10,256 nucleotides of DNA. Origin: an uncultured Odoribacter sp. Its GTDB lineage: Bacteria; Bacteroidota; Bacteroidia; Bacteroidales; Marinifilaceae. Below, piece by piece: positions 1 to 7,408 of the stretch. Below the pieces are notes generated by a model. It saw only the letters and a program-made list of their open reading frames with translations, did not search any database and was not told where the DNA came from. The translations under genes and the position numbers were made by a program. The stretch lies in NCBI GenBank assembly GCA_947039985.1, contig CAMRAP010000046.1, forward strand, positions 1 through 10,256, read 5' to 3'. Numbering within the stretch: position 1 is the first letter of the stretch; each line of letters begins with the position of its first letter.

Positions 1-2052
1 ATTTTATTCCTTGTCCTTACTTTTTCTATTATCTTATTTTTTGGATTTGAGCAAACTTTTTATCGTTGGGTAAATTACATCAAAGAAAATATTCGAAAAA
101 GGAAAGAGAAGGCTTTAGCTGCACTTTTAGCTCAAAAAGAAGGTCAACAGACTGAAAAAATACAAGAAGAGTTGGAGCCGATAATGGCAAATGAGGAGAC
201 TCAAGAAGATGAAGAAGATGAAAATCAACAAACGGATTTTTCTTATCCAGATTTTCCAGAACAAGAAGCTATTACTTTCGATATTGAAGAGGAGAAAACC
301 GATGACAACAAAGATAGCCAAGACAACGAAGATCATGAAAACAGTGAAGAGAGCGATAAAGGTCTTGAGTTAGAAATTAAAACGACGCCTGCTAGCAGCA
401 TTGATTTTGAAATTAGTGATCATTCTGATGAATCAATACAAATAGAAGCAGAGAAAGATGAAGCGGATAAAAATGAAGATTTGCAACTAACAATTAGCAA
501 TCCAGATAGTGAAGAAACGATAGATCACAATATATCACCAACAGAGGATTATGATCCTACTTTAGAGCTCTCCAATTATCAATATCCGACCTTGGATTTA
601 TTAGAAGAACACTCTTCAGGTAATCCAAAAGTAACTCAAGAAGAACTTGAAGAAAATAAAAACAAAATTGTAAATACCCTTCTAAATTATAAAATTGAAA
701 TTATTAAGATTAAGGCAACCATTGGACCTACCGTCACTTTGTACGAAATCATTCCTGCCCCTGGTGTTAAGATCTCAAAAATTAAAAACTTAGAGGATGA
801 TATCGCTCTTAGTCTTGCAGCCTTAGGAATACGTATCATTGCACCAATCCCTGGAGCTGGTACCATTGGTATTGAGGTTCCCAATCAGAATCCTGAAGTG
901 GTATCTATGCGTGGTATTATTGCTTCCAAAAAATTCCAAGAATCGAATTTTGCACTTCCCATTGCTTTGGGACGTACGATCTCAAACGAAACCTACACTA
1001 TAGACTTGGCTAAAATGCCTCATCTATTAGTGGCAGGAGCAACTGGACAAGGAAAGTCTGTGGGATTAAATGCAATTATCACTTCACTCTTGTATAAGAA
1101 GCACCCCTCACAATTGAAATTTGTGATGGTAGACCCTAAAAAGGTGGAGCTAAGTATCTATTCTATCATTGAAAAACATTTCTTAGCCAAACTTCCAGAC
1201 GAAGAAGACGCCATTATCACAGAAACTTCAAAAGTGGTAAACACCCTCAATTCACTCTGTATTGAGATGGATTCTCGCTATGACTTACTTAAAATTGCTC
1301 AGGTTAGAAATATCAAAGAGTACAATGAAAAATTTATAAAACGGAAACTAAATCCAAATAATGGACATAAATTCCTGCCATATATTGTCGTTATTGTCGA
1401 TGAGTTTGCTGATTTGATTATGACTGCAGGTAAAGAGGTAGAAACGCCCATTGCACGTATTGCCCAGTTGGCTCGTGCCGTAGGAATTCACATGATTATT
1501 GCAACACAGCGACCATCAACCAATATCATCACTGGTATCATCAAAGCCAACTTCCCGGCACGTATTGCATTTAAAGTGGCATCTATGATTGACTCTCGAA
1601 CCATTCTTGATTCACCAGGAGCAAACCAATTGATTGGACGAGGAGACATGCTAATTTCCGTTAATAGCGAAATGACACGTGTACAATGTGCTTTTGTTGA
1701 CACCCCAGAGGTAGATGCCATCACCCATTTTATTGCAAAGCAACAATCATACCCAGATGTATTCGCATTACCAGAATATGTGCCTGAAGGTGAAGGGAAT
1801 GGTCTTGCTGACATTGACCTCAGTACACGTGATGCACTATTTGAAGATGCAGCTCGATTAATCGTGAGCAGTCAACAAGGATCAACCTCTTCCATTCAAC
1901 GTCGCTTTTCTATTGGATACAACCGTGCTGGAAAGATTATCGACCAATTAGAAGCAACAGGAATTGTCGGTCCTTTTGAAGGCAGTAAGGCTCGACAGGT
2001 ATTAGTCCAAGATGAATATGCGCTGGAGCAAATTTTAAATGCTAAATTTTAA
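1..2052 (+). CDS. ftsK: DNA translocase FtsK/SpoIIIE family (5' end outside window)
   Basis: This is the C-terminal 683 residues of a membrane-anchored, ATP-driven DNA pump that couples chromosome dimer resolution and segregation to division. The frame is open from base 1 with no convincing start, so the gene begins upstream. Visible parts, numbered from base 1: residues 1-15 are the end of a transmembrane helix; about 25-190 form a strongly acidic, low-complexity linker; YQYPTLDLL at 193-201 opens the alpha domain. The RecA-like motor carries Walker A GATGQGKS (346-353) and Walker B IVVIVDEFADL (462-472, D467/E468). A C-terminal winged-helix gamma domain (about 611-683) contains the IGYNRA motif of the helix that reads polarity sequences in characterised FtsK proteins. 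A TTG at base 172 is internal, not the start. The missing part should be the remaining N-terminal membrane helices. Identification is very secure. The CPBP gene follows within 20 bp and is probably co-transcribed. Confidence 0.97.
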   Translation: MLFLVLTFSIILFFGFEQTFYRWVNYIKENIRKRKEKALAALLAQKEGQQTEKIQEELEPIMANEETQEDEEDENQQTDFSYPDFPEQEAITFDIEEEKTDDNKDSQDNEDHENSEESDKGLELEIKTTPASSIDFEISDHSDESIQIEAEKDEADKNEDLQLTISNPDSEETIDHNISPTEDYDPTLELSNYQYPTLDLLEEHSSGNPKVTQEELEENKNKIVNTLLNYKIEIIKIKATIGPTVTLYEIIPAPGVKISKIKNLEDDIALSLAALGIRIIAPIPGAGTIGIEVPNQNPEVVSMRGIIASKKFQESNFALPIALGRTISNETYTIDLAKMPHLLVAGATGQGKSVGLNAIITSLLYKKHPSQLKFVMVDPKKVELSIYSIIEKHFLAKLPDEEDAIITETSKVVNTLNSLCIEMDSRYDLLKIAQVRNIKEYNEKFIKRKLNPNNGHKFLPYIVVIVDEFADLIMTAGKEVETPIARIAQLARAVGIHMIIATQRPSTNIITGIIKANFPARIAFKVASMIDSRTILDSPGANQLIGRGDMLISVNSEMTRVQCAFVDTPEVDAITHFIAKQQSYPDVFALPEYVPEGEGNGLADIDLSTRDALFEDAARLIVSSQQGSTSSIQRRFSIGYNRAGKIIDQLEATGIVGPFEGSKARQVLVQDEYALEQILNAKF

Positions 2053-2071
2053 TCACTCTAATTCAAACACT

Positions 2072-3010
2072 ATGTTTTTAGAAAAAGTTTATTCAGGAAG
2101 GAATCAATGGTATTTCTATGTTTTTTCATTGCTCATTATTTTTACAGCCATACAAATTGCATCTATCCCATTGATTGCATACATGATCTTTGAAAATCCA
2201 GAAATCATAAAAACACAAAATTTCACACAACTCCCATCGGGTAATATCGGTCTTGCTCTTATGTTATTCACCTTCGTTGTCGGATTTTTTGCCACTTTTT
2301 TCTGTGCAAAATATCTTCATGGAAAAAAATACATAGACATTGTTACAGCACGTCCCAAAGTAGATTGGAGTCGAATTCTATTTGCAACTGGTCTATGGGG
2401 AATACTTACACTTATAGCAACTGCTATTTCTCTTTGCTTTGCTGACACTTCAGAGATAATATTTCAATTTGATGCACAAGAGTTTTTTATACTAGCCATC
2501 ATTGCGCTATTGATGCTTCCTTTCCAAATCGGTTTAGAAGAACTTGTTTTTAGAGGCTATTTAATGCAATGGTCGGCATTACTCTTCAAGTATAGGTGGG
2601 TAGCACTCCTTATCACTAGTGTTCTTTTTGGTCTTATGCACTTGGAAAATCCAGAAATAGAAAAATTTGGTGTATGGGTTGCACTTCCTCAATATATACT
2701 CATGGGACTTATACTAGGCTTTGTTACCATCAAAGACGATGGAATAGAATTAGCCTTAGGACTTCATTTTGGAAACAACCTATTAGCAGCCCTCACTTTC
2801 ACTCACGATTCATCTGCCCTACAAACACATGCCCTATTCAAAATAGTAAATCCTACGGCATCTTGGATGGACACCGTTGTTATGCTAGTTGCTGGTGTCA
2901 TTTTTATTTGGATCTGTGATAAAAAATATCACTTTATGAGAAAAGTAAACCTATGGAAGAAAATTACTCCACCTGTAAAGACCGAATACACTGATTACCA
3001 AGAAAATTAG
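2072..3010 (+). CDS. CPBP family intramembrane metalloprotease (Abi/CAAX protease-like)
   Basis: This is a 312-residue polytopic membrane protein of the CPBP family, whose members resemble eukaryotic type II CAAX prenyl proteases. Its bacterial substrate is unknown. Numbering from the ATG at 2072, the signature EExxxR is present as E156-E157-LVF-R161. A second motif, FGLMH, supplies H190. A third, HFGNN, supplies H232 and N236. These are the expected metal-binding and catalytic positions, so the enzyme looks intact. Hydrophobic segments lie near residues 15-39, 59-81, 102-124, 137-153, 175-191, 203-219 and 266-283. The tail is basic and probably cytoplasmic. An in-frame ATG at 2039 overlaps the ftsK end and would add 11 polar residues. 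I prefer 2072 because it avoids the overlap and starts close to the first membrane helix. The gene lies 19 bp after ftsK, suggesting co-transcription, and ends before a strong terminator. Confidence 0.88.
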   Translation: MFLEKVYSGRNQWYFYVFSLLIIFTAIQIASIPLIAYMIFENPEIIKTQNFTQLPSGNIGLALMLFTFVVGFFATFFCAKYLHGKKYIDIVTARPKVDWSRILFATGLWGILTLIATAISLCFADTSEIIFQFDAQEFFILAIIALLMLPFQIGLEELVFRGYLMQWSALLFKYRWVALLITSVLFGLMHLENPEIEKFGVWVALPQYILMGLILGFVTIKDDGIELALGLHFGNNLLAALTFTHDSSALQTHALFKIVNPTASWMDTVVMLVAGVIFIWICDKKYHFMRKVNLWKKITPPVKTEYTDYQEN

Positions 3011-3029
3011 TTGTAAACAAAAGCACATA

Positions 3030-3071
3030 AAAACACCCATTAAACCTGATCAAGAGTTTAATGGGTGTTTT
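3030..3071. terminator. Bidirectional intrinsic terminator
   Basis: Two 16-nt arms, AAAACACCCATTAAAC (3030-3045) and GTTTAATGGGTGTTTT (3056-3071), are perfect reverse complements around a 10-nt loop. The outer ends supply an A run on the left and a T run on the right, so the hairpin can end transcripts in both directions. It sits between the stop of the CPBP gene (plus strand) and the stop of the ketoacyl synthase gene (minus strand), where a shared terminator is expected. Confidence 0.9.
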
Positions 3072-3091
3072 ATTTTGAAACAGCTTATGAG

Positions 3092-4051
3092 TTAAAACTG
3101 TATGAGCATTGCTCCACAAGAATAACCTCCACCAAATACAGCAAGAGCGACTAAATCACCCGTTTTTACTTTATCAATATTTTCAGACAATGAAATAGCA
3201 CAACTAGGACTACCCGTATTTCCGCGACATTCTATATTCGTCAAAAATCGTTCCTCCGGAATATCATTTTGCTTTGAAATCGTACTTAAAATTCGTTGAT
3301 TGGCTTGGTGTGGAGAAATCCATGTCAAATCTTGTAATGTCTTCCCATATGTTTTAGTCACCTCTTTTAAGGCTTCAACCATATATTTACAAGCATTTGT
3401 AAATACATCTCTACCAGCTGGCATACTAATTCCTCCATGCTGAGGATGTAAATGCACAGCCTCCATAGCTTTTCCAATATGACCTAATCCACGAGTGTAT
3501 ATATCTATAATTTTAGGATCGTTTCCACTATAATTCTGTGTAGATACAACAAATGCCACTGCGCCATCTCCCCATAAATGTCCACTTTGAGGATCTGTTT
3601 CATTTGCATAAGCTGAATTATGTTCAGAACCTATAACCAATGCCTTAGTTGCCTTTCCCATAGCAAAATACCCCTGTACAATTTCCATTGCATTGATAAA
3701 AGAGGAACAAGCAGATGAGACACTAACACACTTTGCATTTGCAATATTATAGCGATGTTGTACAGCATGAGCAGCTGTAACAACGGTATCATAAGGAGAA
3801 TAGGTACCTGCAATAATCAAATCAATCTCTTCCATCGGAAAAGGCATTGAATCTGCTAGTGCATCAACAGCTTGAACAGCCATTGTATTCGTGTTTTCTT
3901 CAGAACCAGCTCTACTTCTTGTTTTTATGCCTGTACGTGAATAAATCCATTCATCATCCAAACCATTCAGTTCTAAAAAATAAGAGTTAGGAACAATGTT
4001 CTCTGGTAAATAATGAGTCAATTTATTAATATATAACTCCATAATATACAT
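3092..4051 (-). CDS. 3-oxoacyl-ACP synthase III (FabH-like) family protein, divergent
   Basis: This 319-residue thiolase-fold enzyme should catalyse decarboxylative condensation of an acyl-CoA or acyl-ACP starter with a malonyl-type extender. The KAS III triad is complete: C115 in SVSSACSSF, H248 in SPHQANQRI and N278 in RGNTGSPS. The N-terminal DEWIYSRTGIKTR (33-45) matches the FabH signature. Length is normal for the family. The Asn motif reads GNTGSPS where housekeeping FabH usually has GNTSAAS, and the segment before the active-site Cys (TVVTAAHAVQHR, 89-100) also departs from typical FabH. This suggests a specialised synthase with a different starter or acceptor rather than the main fatty-acid initiator. 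Its gene begins 10 bp after the tetR stop, so the two form an operon and the regulator probably controls it. An alternative ATG lies at 4042. Family assignment is firm; substrate and pathway are unknown. Confidence 0.88.
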   Translation of the reverse strand: MYIMELYINKLTHYLPENIVPNSYFLELNGLDDEWIYSRTGIKTRSRAGSEENTNTMAVQAVDALADSMPFPMEEIDLIIAGTYSPYDTVVTAAHAVQHRYNIANAKCVSVSSACSSFINAMEIVQGYFAMGKATKALVIGSEHNSAYANETDPQSGHLWGDGAVAFVVSTQNYSGNDPKIIDIYTRGLGHIGKAMEAVHLHPQHGGISMPAGRDVFTNACKYMVEALKEVTKTYGKTLQDLTWISPHQANQRILSTISKQNDIPEERFLTNIECRGNTGSPSCAISLSENIDKVKTGDLVALAVFGGGYSCGAMLIQF

Positions 4052-4061
4052 TCTAATTTAA

Positions 4062-4649
4062 TTATCTATTGTTTAATATTCCATTAAATAGTAAATCAAC
4101 ATATTCCCTTAACGTCTGATAATTTCTTTTACGATGTCCAATAATTATAAAAGGTTGTTCTAAACTTTTGAACATAATCAATAACGTCTTAGCAAATGAT
4201 GCTGGATCATTGATATTAAAAAGACCTTGCTCTTTACCATTCTGCACTATTCTAGTGAGTAATTGCCGTTCTTTTATATCAATACTTTTTCGCAACTGTT
4301 CAACTCGCAAATTATGAAAAATAAAGTCGTATCGAATGTATCTATTTTGTTTTACCAAATTATCAATCACATTAAAGCGTGCCAAAATATACAATTTTAA
4401 TTTTCGATCTGGAGGAAGAATTGAATCTGCAGCCCTTTGCAGTTTTCCATTAATAACCCTTACATGATCTTCAACCACATACTGATATATCTCCTCTTTG
4501 CTTTTAAAATGCATATATAATGTGCGGCGACTCATTTCTGCGGCATTGGCAATGTCGTTCATGGTTACCTTGTAAACACTCATTTCTGCAAACAACAACT
4601 TAGATACATGAATAATCTTATCTTTCGTTCTGCTTTGTTTTGTTTTCAT
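4062..4649 (-). CDS. TetR/AcrR family transcriptional regulator
   Basis: This 195-residue protein has an N-terminal TetR helix-turn-helix: TMNDIANAAEMSRRTLYMHF (about residues 29-48), followed by KSKEEIYQYV. The rest is an alpha-helical ligand and dimer domain with no recognisable ligand signature. I chose the ATG at 4649. The frame can be extended to a TTG at 4676, but that lies only about 10 bases beyond the predicted transcription start and adds an unlikely Lys/Asn-rich leader. The gene is first in a two-gene operon with the KAS III homologue. A 7-bp inverted repeat in its leader overlaps the -7 element, as expected for an autorepressor. TetR proteins beside fatty-acid or polyketide synthases often sense acyl-CoA or related products; that is an analogy, not something visible here. 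Confidence 0.93.
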   Translation of the reverse strand: MKTKQSRTKDKIIHVSKLLFAEMSVYKVTMNDIANAAEMSRRTLYMHFKSKEEIYQYVVEDHVRVINGKLQRAADSILPPDRKLKLYILARFNVIDNLVKQNRYIRYDFIFHNLRVEQLRKSIDIKERQLLTRIVQNGKEQGLFNINDPASFAKTLLIMFKSLEQPFIIIGHRKRNYQTLREYVDLLFNGILNNR

Positions 4650-4667
4650 AGGCTGCTTGTTATTTTT

Positions 4668-4696
4668 TTTGCACAAACAACTACGAAACGTGCAAA
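4668..4696. promoter_or_regulatory. Candidate TetR operator (inverted repeat)
   Basis: TTTGCAC (4668-4674) and GTGCAAA (4690-4696) are exact reverse complements separated by 15 nt, with half-site centres 22 bp apart, about two helical turns. The right arm overlaps the -7 element and the whole repeat spans the predicted transcription start of tetR. A repressor bound here would block initiation. This is a sequence-based guess; AT-rich DNA produces some repeats by chance, although these arms include a GC core. Confidence 0.4.
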
Positions 4697-4728
4697 TATA
4701 CCATCTTTTTCAGATATTCGTCCACAAA
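4693..4728 (-). promoter_or_regulatory. Candidate promoter of the tetR-KAS III operon
   Basis: On the minus strand, TATATTTG (4693-4700) is a perfect match to the Bacteroidota -7 element TAnnTTTG. A TTTG lies upstream at 4725-4728, but the spacer is 24 nt rather than the usual 19-21, so the -33 assignment is weak. A transcription start near 4687 would leave a leader of about 38 nt before the ATG at 4649, which fits the chosen start codon. Confidence 0.5.
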
Positions 4729-4768
4729 GATAGTTTTTTTGTTAGAAATTGATCCGATGTACGGTCTT

Positions 4769-6379
4769 TTAATCTCTAAAATCCATAGACTCTTTCTTAG
4801 TATTACGTTCACAACCTATTGGCTCTGTAGATCGAAGAGGATCTTTATGATCAAAATAAGAGATTCCCATTTTATCGAAAAGTTTCAATTCATTTTCTAA
4901 ACGCACCACAAAACTTTCGTAATTTTTTTGGCTCTGATTACTCCATCCCGCTTCAGCAACAGCACACAAACGAGGCCAAGTCATAAAATCCAATCTCTCC
5001 TCCGTATGCACTCGCTCTGTCCATAGATTTGCTTGTAATCCTAAAATATTTTTTTGCTGTTCTATCGTTATATTCTCTTTTTCCCATAATACATCCGGAA
5101 ATGTATACACATCTTGCAATGGACAATAACCATCCCAAGTACGTCCCCATTTATGATCTTCATGTTGAATAAAATCAAAATACAACGGAAGTCTTGGACA
5201 TAAAATAGTGGGATATCCTCCCTCGATAGACTTCTTCAGATGAGATGATACCTTATCATGTCTCCACCACATCACCGTACTTTTAGTCGGATCTACTTTC
5301 GTATCTATAATTTCATCCCAACCCATCATTTTTTTGCCCAAATGAGCTATACTATCAGCCATCCGATGCACAAAATAAAGCTCTGCCTCCTTTACTTTAG
5401 TCATACCTTCTCTTTTCATCAATGCCTGAACATATGGATCATTTTTCCAAGCGGCAATTCCAAAAGAAACCTCATCTACTCCGATGTGAATATAGGGTGA
5501 TGGAAACAACTGACTCACTTCTCTCAAAATATCAGTTAAATAAGCATACACCTCTTCTTTACCTGGGTTAAAAGTAAAATCAGGATGTGCAGGAACCCCT
5601 CCTCCTGAATATTCTGGATAGGCTCTATTAGCAGCAGTTGCATGCCCTGGCATATCAATTTCTGGAATAACTTCTATATGATGTCGTGATGCATAAGCAA
5701 TAATTTCCTTTATCTCTTCTTGAGTATAAAATTGACATTTTTTACTATTTGGCTCACTCCATGATCCACAAGCACCAACAGAAGTTAGTTTCGGATATTT
5801 TTTAATCTCTATTCTCCATGCTGGTTCATCAGTTAAATGCCAATGAAATTTATTCAACTTATATCTTCCCATTAGATCAAGGATCTCTTTTACCTTTTCC
5901 TTGCCAAAAAAGTGCCTAGATTCATCAAGCATATATCCTCTCCAAGCGTAACGAGGAGCATCTTCTATCATTCCACAATACAGTTTTTTATTTGTCTCTA
6001 AGAGTTGTAGTAATGACTGTACACCGTAATATATTCCACTTTTTGTTGAAGCAGTGATTGATATGATTTTGGGAGTAATTACTAATTTATAAGCTTCTGC
6101 TTTACTTATATTTACATCGATACCTAGAATAAGTGTTGCTTTCTTTTCTCGATTTGTGATAGAAACATCTTTACCTAAGACTATCAAGCCATCCTTGACA
6201 AAAAGAAGTTCAGAAGCTAATGAATCAACCGAAGAAAAAAGTTCAAACTTCTTGCTTATATATTCTCCTTGTTCTATTTTGTATACTGCAGGAATAGGTA
6301 TCGGCATTTGCATTTTTTGAGCAGATACATTTAAATAAACACCTACTATAAAGCATATTAAAACGACTCTATTCTTCAT
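4769..6379 (-). CDS. Beta-N-acetylhexosaminidase, glycoside hydrolase family 20, secreted
   Basis: This 536-residue exo-glycosidase is predicted to release terminal beta-linked GlcNAc or GalNAc. A signal peptide covers about residues 1-20 (cleavage near VSA-QK) with no lipobox Cys, so the product is probably periplasmic. Residues about 25-135 form the GH20b alpha/beta domain. The catalytic TIM barrel follows with RGYMLDESRHF (147-157), HWHLTDEPAWR (179-189), PEIDMPGH (239-246), the catalytic Asp-Glu pair D302-E303 in HIGVDEVSF, MGWDE (352-356), the MWW pair W371-W372, and LQANLWTE (448-455). The GH20 mechanism uses the substrate acetamido group, with the Asp orienting it and the Glu as acid/base. 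The residue before D302 is Val where Gly is usual (HIGGDE). No carbohydrate-binding domain is present at the C-terminus. The gene is last in the sulfatase operon, 30 bp after the phosphoesterase, so it probably acts on the same desulfated glycan. Exact sugar preference cannot be read from the sequence. Confidence 0.95.
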   Translation of the reverse strand: MKNRVVLICFIVGVYLNVSAQKMQMPIPIPAVYKIEQGEYISKKFELFSSVDSLASELLFVKDGLIVLGKDVSITNREKKATLILGIDVNISKAEAYKLVITPKIISITASTKSGIYYGVQSLLQLLETNKKLYCGMIEDAPRYAWRGYMLDESRHFFGKEKVKEILDLMGRYKLNKFHWHLTDEPAWRIEIKKYPKLTSVGACGSWSEPNSKKCQFYTQEEIKEIIAYASRHHIEVIPEIDMPGHATAANRAYPEYSGGGVPAHPDFTFNPGKEEVYAYLTDILREVSQLFPSPYIHIGVDEVSFGIAAWKNDPYVQALMKREGMTKVKEAELYFVHRMADSIAHLGKKMMGWDEIIDTKVDPTKSTVMWWRHDKVSSHLKKSIEGGYPTILCPRLPLYFDFIQHEDHKWGRTWDGYCPLQDVYTFPDVLWEKENITIEQQKNILGLQANLWTERVHTEERLDFMTWPRLCAVAEAGWSNQSQKNYESFVVRLENELKLFDKMGISYFDHKDPLRSTEPIGCERNTKKESMDFRD

Positions 6380-6409
6380 TATTTTACAATTAGTTAATCT
6401 TTATTTAAT

Positions 6410-7402
6410 CTATTTTTTCTCTACAAAATCATTCGGGAACTGAGTCTTTTGCTCTATATCTCCACTGCGTAAACGGACCCAAGATTTAAAACTTCTTTCA
6501 CCTTGAGTCAATTCAATCACCCTAGCCCCATTATCTGGAAGATCATTGTAAACTGTATTTCCACCTGTAAAACGCCCGTAAGATAAAGCTATACCGTGCC
6601 AATTTAAAATATAATCATTATTATGGTCATGCCCTACAAACATGCCCAAAACATCTCCTTGCTGTTTCATCGCTGAAAAGAGTCCACTATTTAAAGCAGG
6701 TGCACACTCACCTTCAGCTTTATTTCCAAAAATAACCGTTTTCTTCTTCTTTTTTGCTTGTGCATATTCAGGTATTGGTATGTGACAAAACAATAGAGTA
6801 GGCAATAAACCATTACGATCAGCATATCGCTGGCTCTTTTCTAAATACCAATTAATCTGGTCGTGCTTAATATAGTCATAACCACCTATCCCTTTTATCT
6901 TAGAATAAGCATGAGAATCAAAACAATACAAGACAGCTGCTAATTTATCTGTTTCATTGTGTTTTACCTCAAGAACGGCATTAGACTCTCCTGACAAGCC
7001 TTTCACGGTATTCGTTAAATTACAATCCACTTTTTTGATCAGATCTAATAATTGCTTTTTAGTTAATCCTTGCTCATAATCATGATTACCAAAGGTCACA
7101 AAGAAAGGAATATTGCGCTCTATCGTAGGCTGTAAAGCCATCAAAAAACTACTATCAGCAGGCTTTCCCCATACAATATCACCAGTAAACACAACCAAAT
7201 CAGGCTTCTCTGTATCCAGAACATTATTCATCGCTTCAATCGCACGCATACTCTTAGGATCCCTTGAGCGCATATGAATATCAGTAAACTGAACTATTTT
7301 AAACTTTCCATCCTCTCCAAACACCAATTCTGTTTTCTTTCCCAATACATCATGAAAAGAAAGTATGGACAATATGACTAATAATAATACTTGATTCTTC
7401 AT
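6410..7402 (-). CDS. Secreted calcineurin-like metallophosphoesterase
   Basis: This 330-residue protein has a signal peptide (about residues 1-21, MKNQVLLLVILSILSF...) followed by a complete metallophosphoesterase core: DIH (D41, H43), GDIVWG (G74-D75), GNHD (N106-H107-D108), CHIP (H207) and GHDHNND (H258, H260). These residues build the dinuclear metal site, so the enzyme should be active on phosphomonoesters or diesters outside the cytoplasm. The opening GEDGKFKIVQFTDIH resembles the purple-acid-phosphatase-like proteins common in Bacteroidota. The gene is the middle one of the operon, 6 bp after the sulfatase stop and 30 bp before the hexosaminidase. That placement suggests a role in stripping phosphate from the same glycan or recovering phosphate from it; this is inference. 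A five-lysine stretch (217-221) lies in a surface-like insert. The natural substrate is unknown. Confidence 0.9.
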   Translation of the reverse strand: MKNQVLLLVILSILSFHDVLGKKTELVFGEDGKFKIVQFTDIHMRSRDPKSMRAIEAMNNVLDTEKPDLVVFTGDIVWGKPADSSFLMALQPTIERNIPFFVTFGNHDYEQGLTKKQLLDLIKKVDCNLTNTVKGLSGESNAVLEVKHNETDKLAAVLYCFDSHAYSKIKGIGGYDYIKHDQINWYLEKSQRYADRNGLLPTLLFCHIPIPEYAQAKKKKKTVIFGNKAEGECAPALNSGLFSAMKQQGDVLGMFVGHDHNNDYILNWHGIALSYGRFTGGNTVYNDLPDNGARVIELTQGERSFKSWVRLRSGDIEQKTQFPNDFVEKK

Positions 7403-7408
7403 AATAGC

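Noticed and set aside
127..336. Minus-strand open frame rich in Phe/Leu/Ile, resembling a small membrane protein
   Set aside because: It is the complement of the acidic, Glu/Asp-codon-rich FtsK linker, which automatically gives hydrophobic codons on the other strand. No promoter or independent support.
172..2052. FtsK starting at base 172
   Set aside because: The codon there is TTG and the frame is open to base 1, encoding a membrane-helix end and a basic stretch that fit FtsK. The true start is outside the window.
4062..4676. TetR start at 4676
   Set aside because: The codon is TTG, lies inside the candidate operator and about 10 bases after the predicted transcription start, and adds a non-homologous-looking leader. 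ATG at 4649 fits better.
4703..4731. ATCTTT...AAAGAT inverted repeat as terminator of the hexosaminidase operon
   Set aside because: Only 6 bp with a 17-nt loop and no following T run on the minus strand; it is more likely chance in AT-rich DNA. No clear terminator for this operon was found.
6735..6760. Possible frameshift or slippage site in the phosphoesterase Lys-codon run
   Set aside because: The frame is continuous through the run and all catalytic motifs lie in one frame on both sides, so nothing indicates a frameshift.
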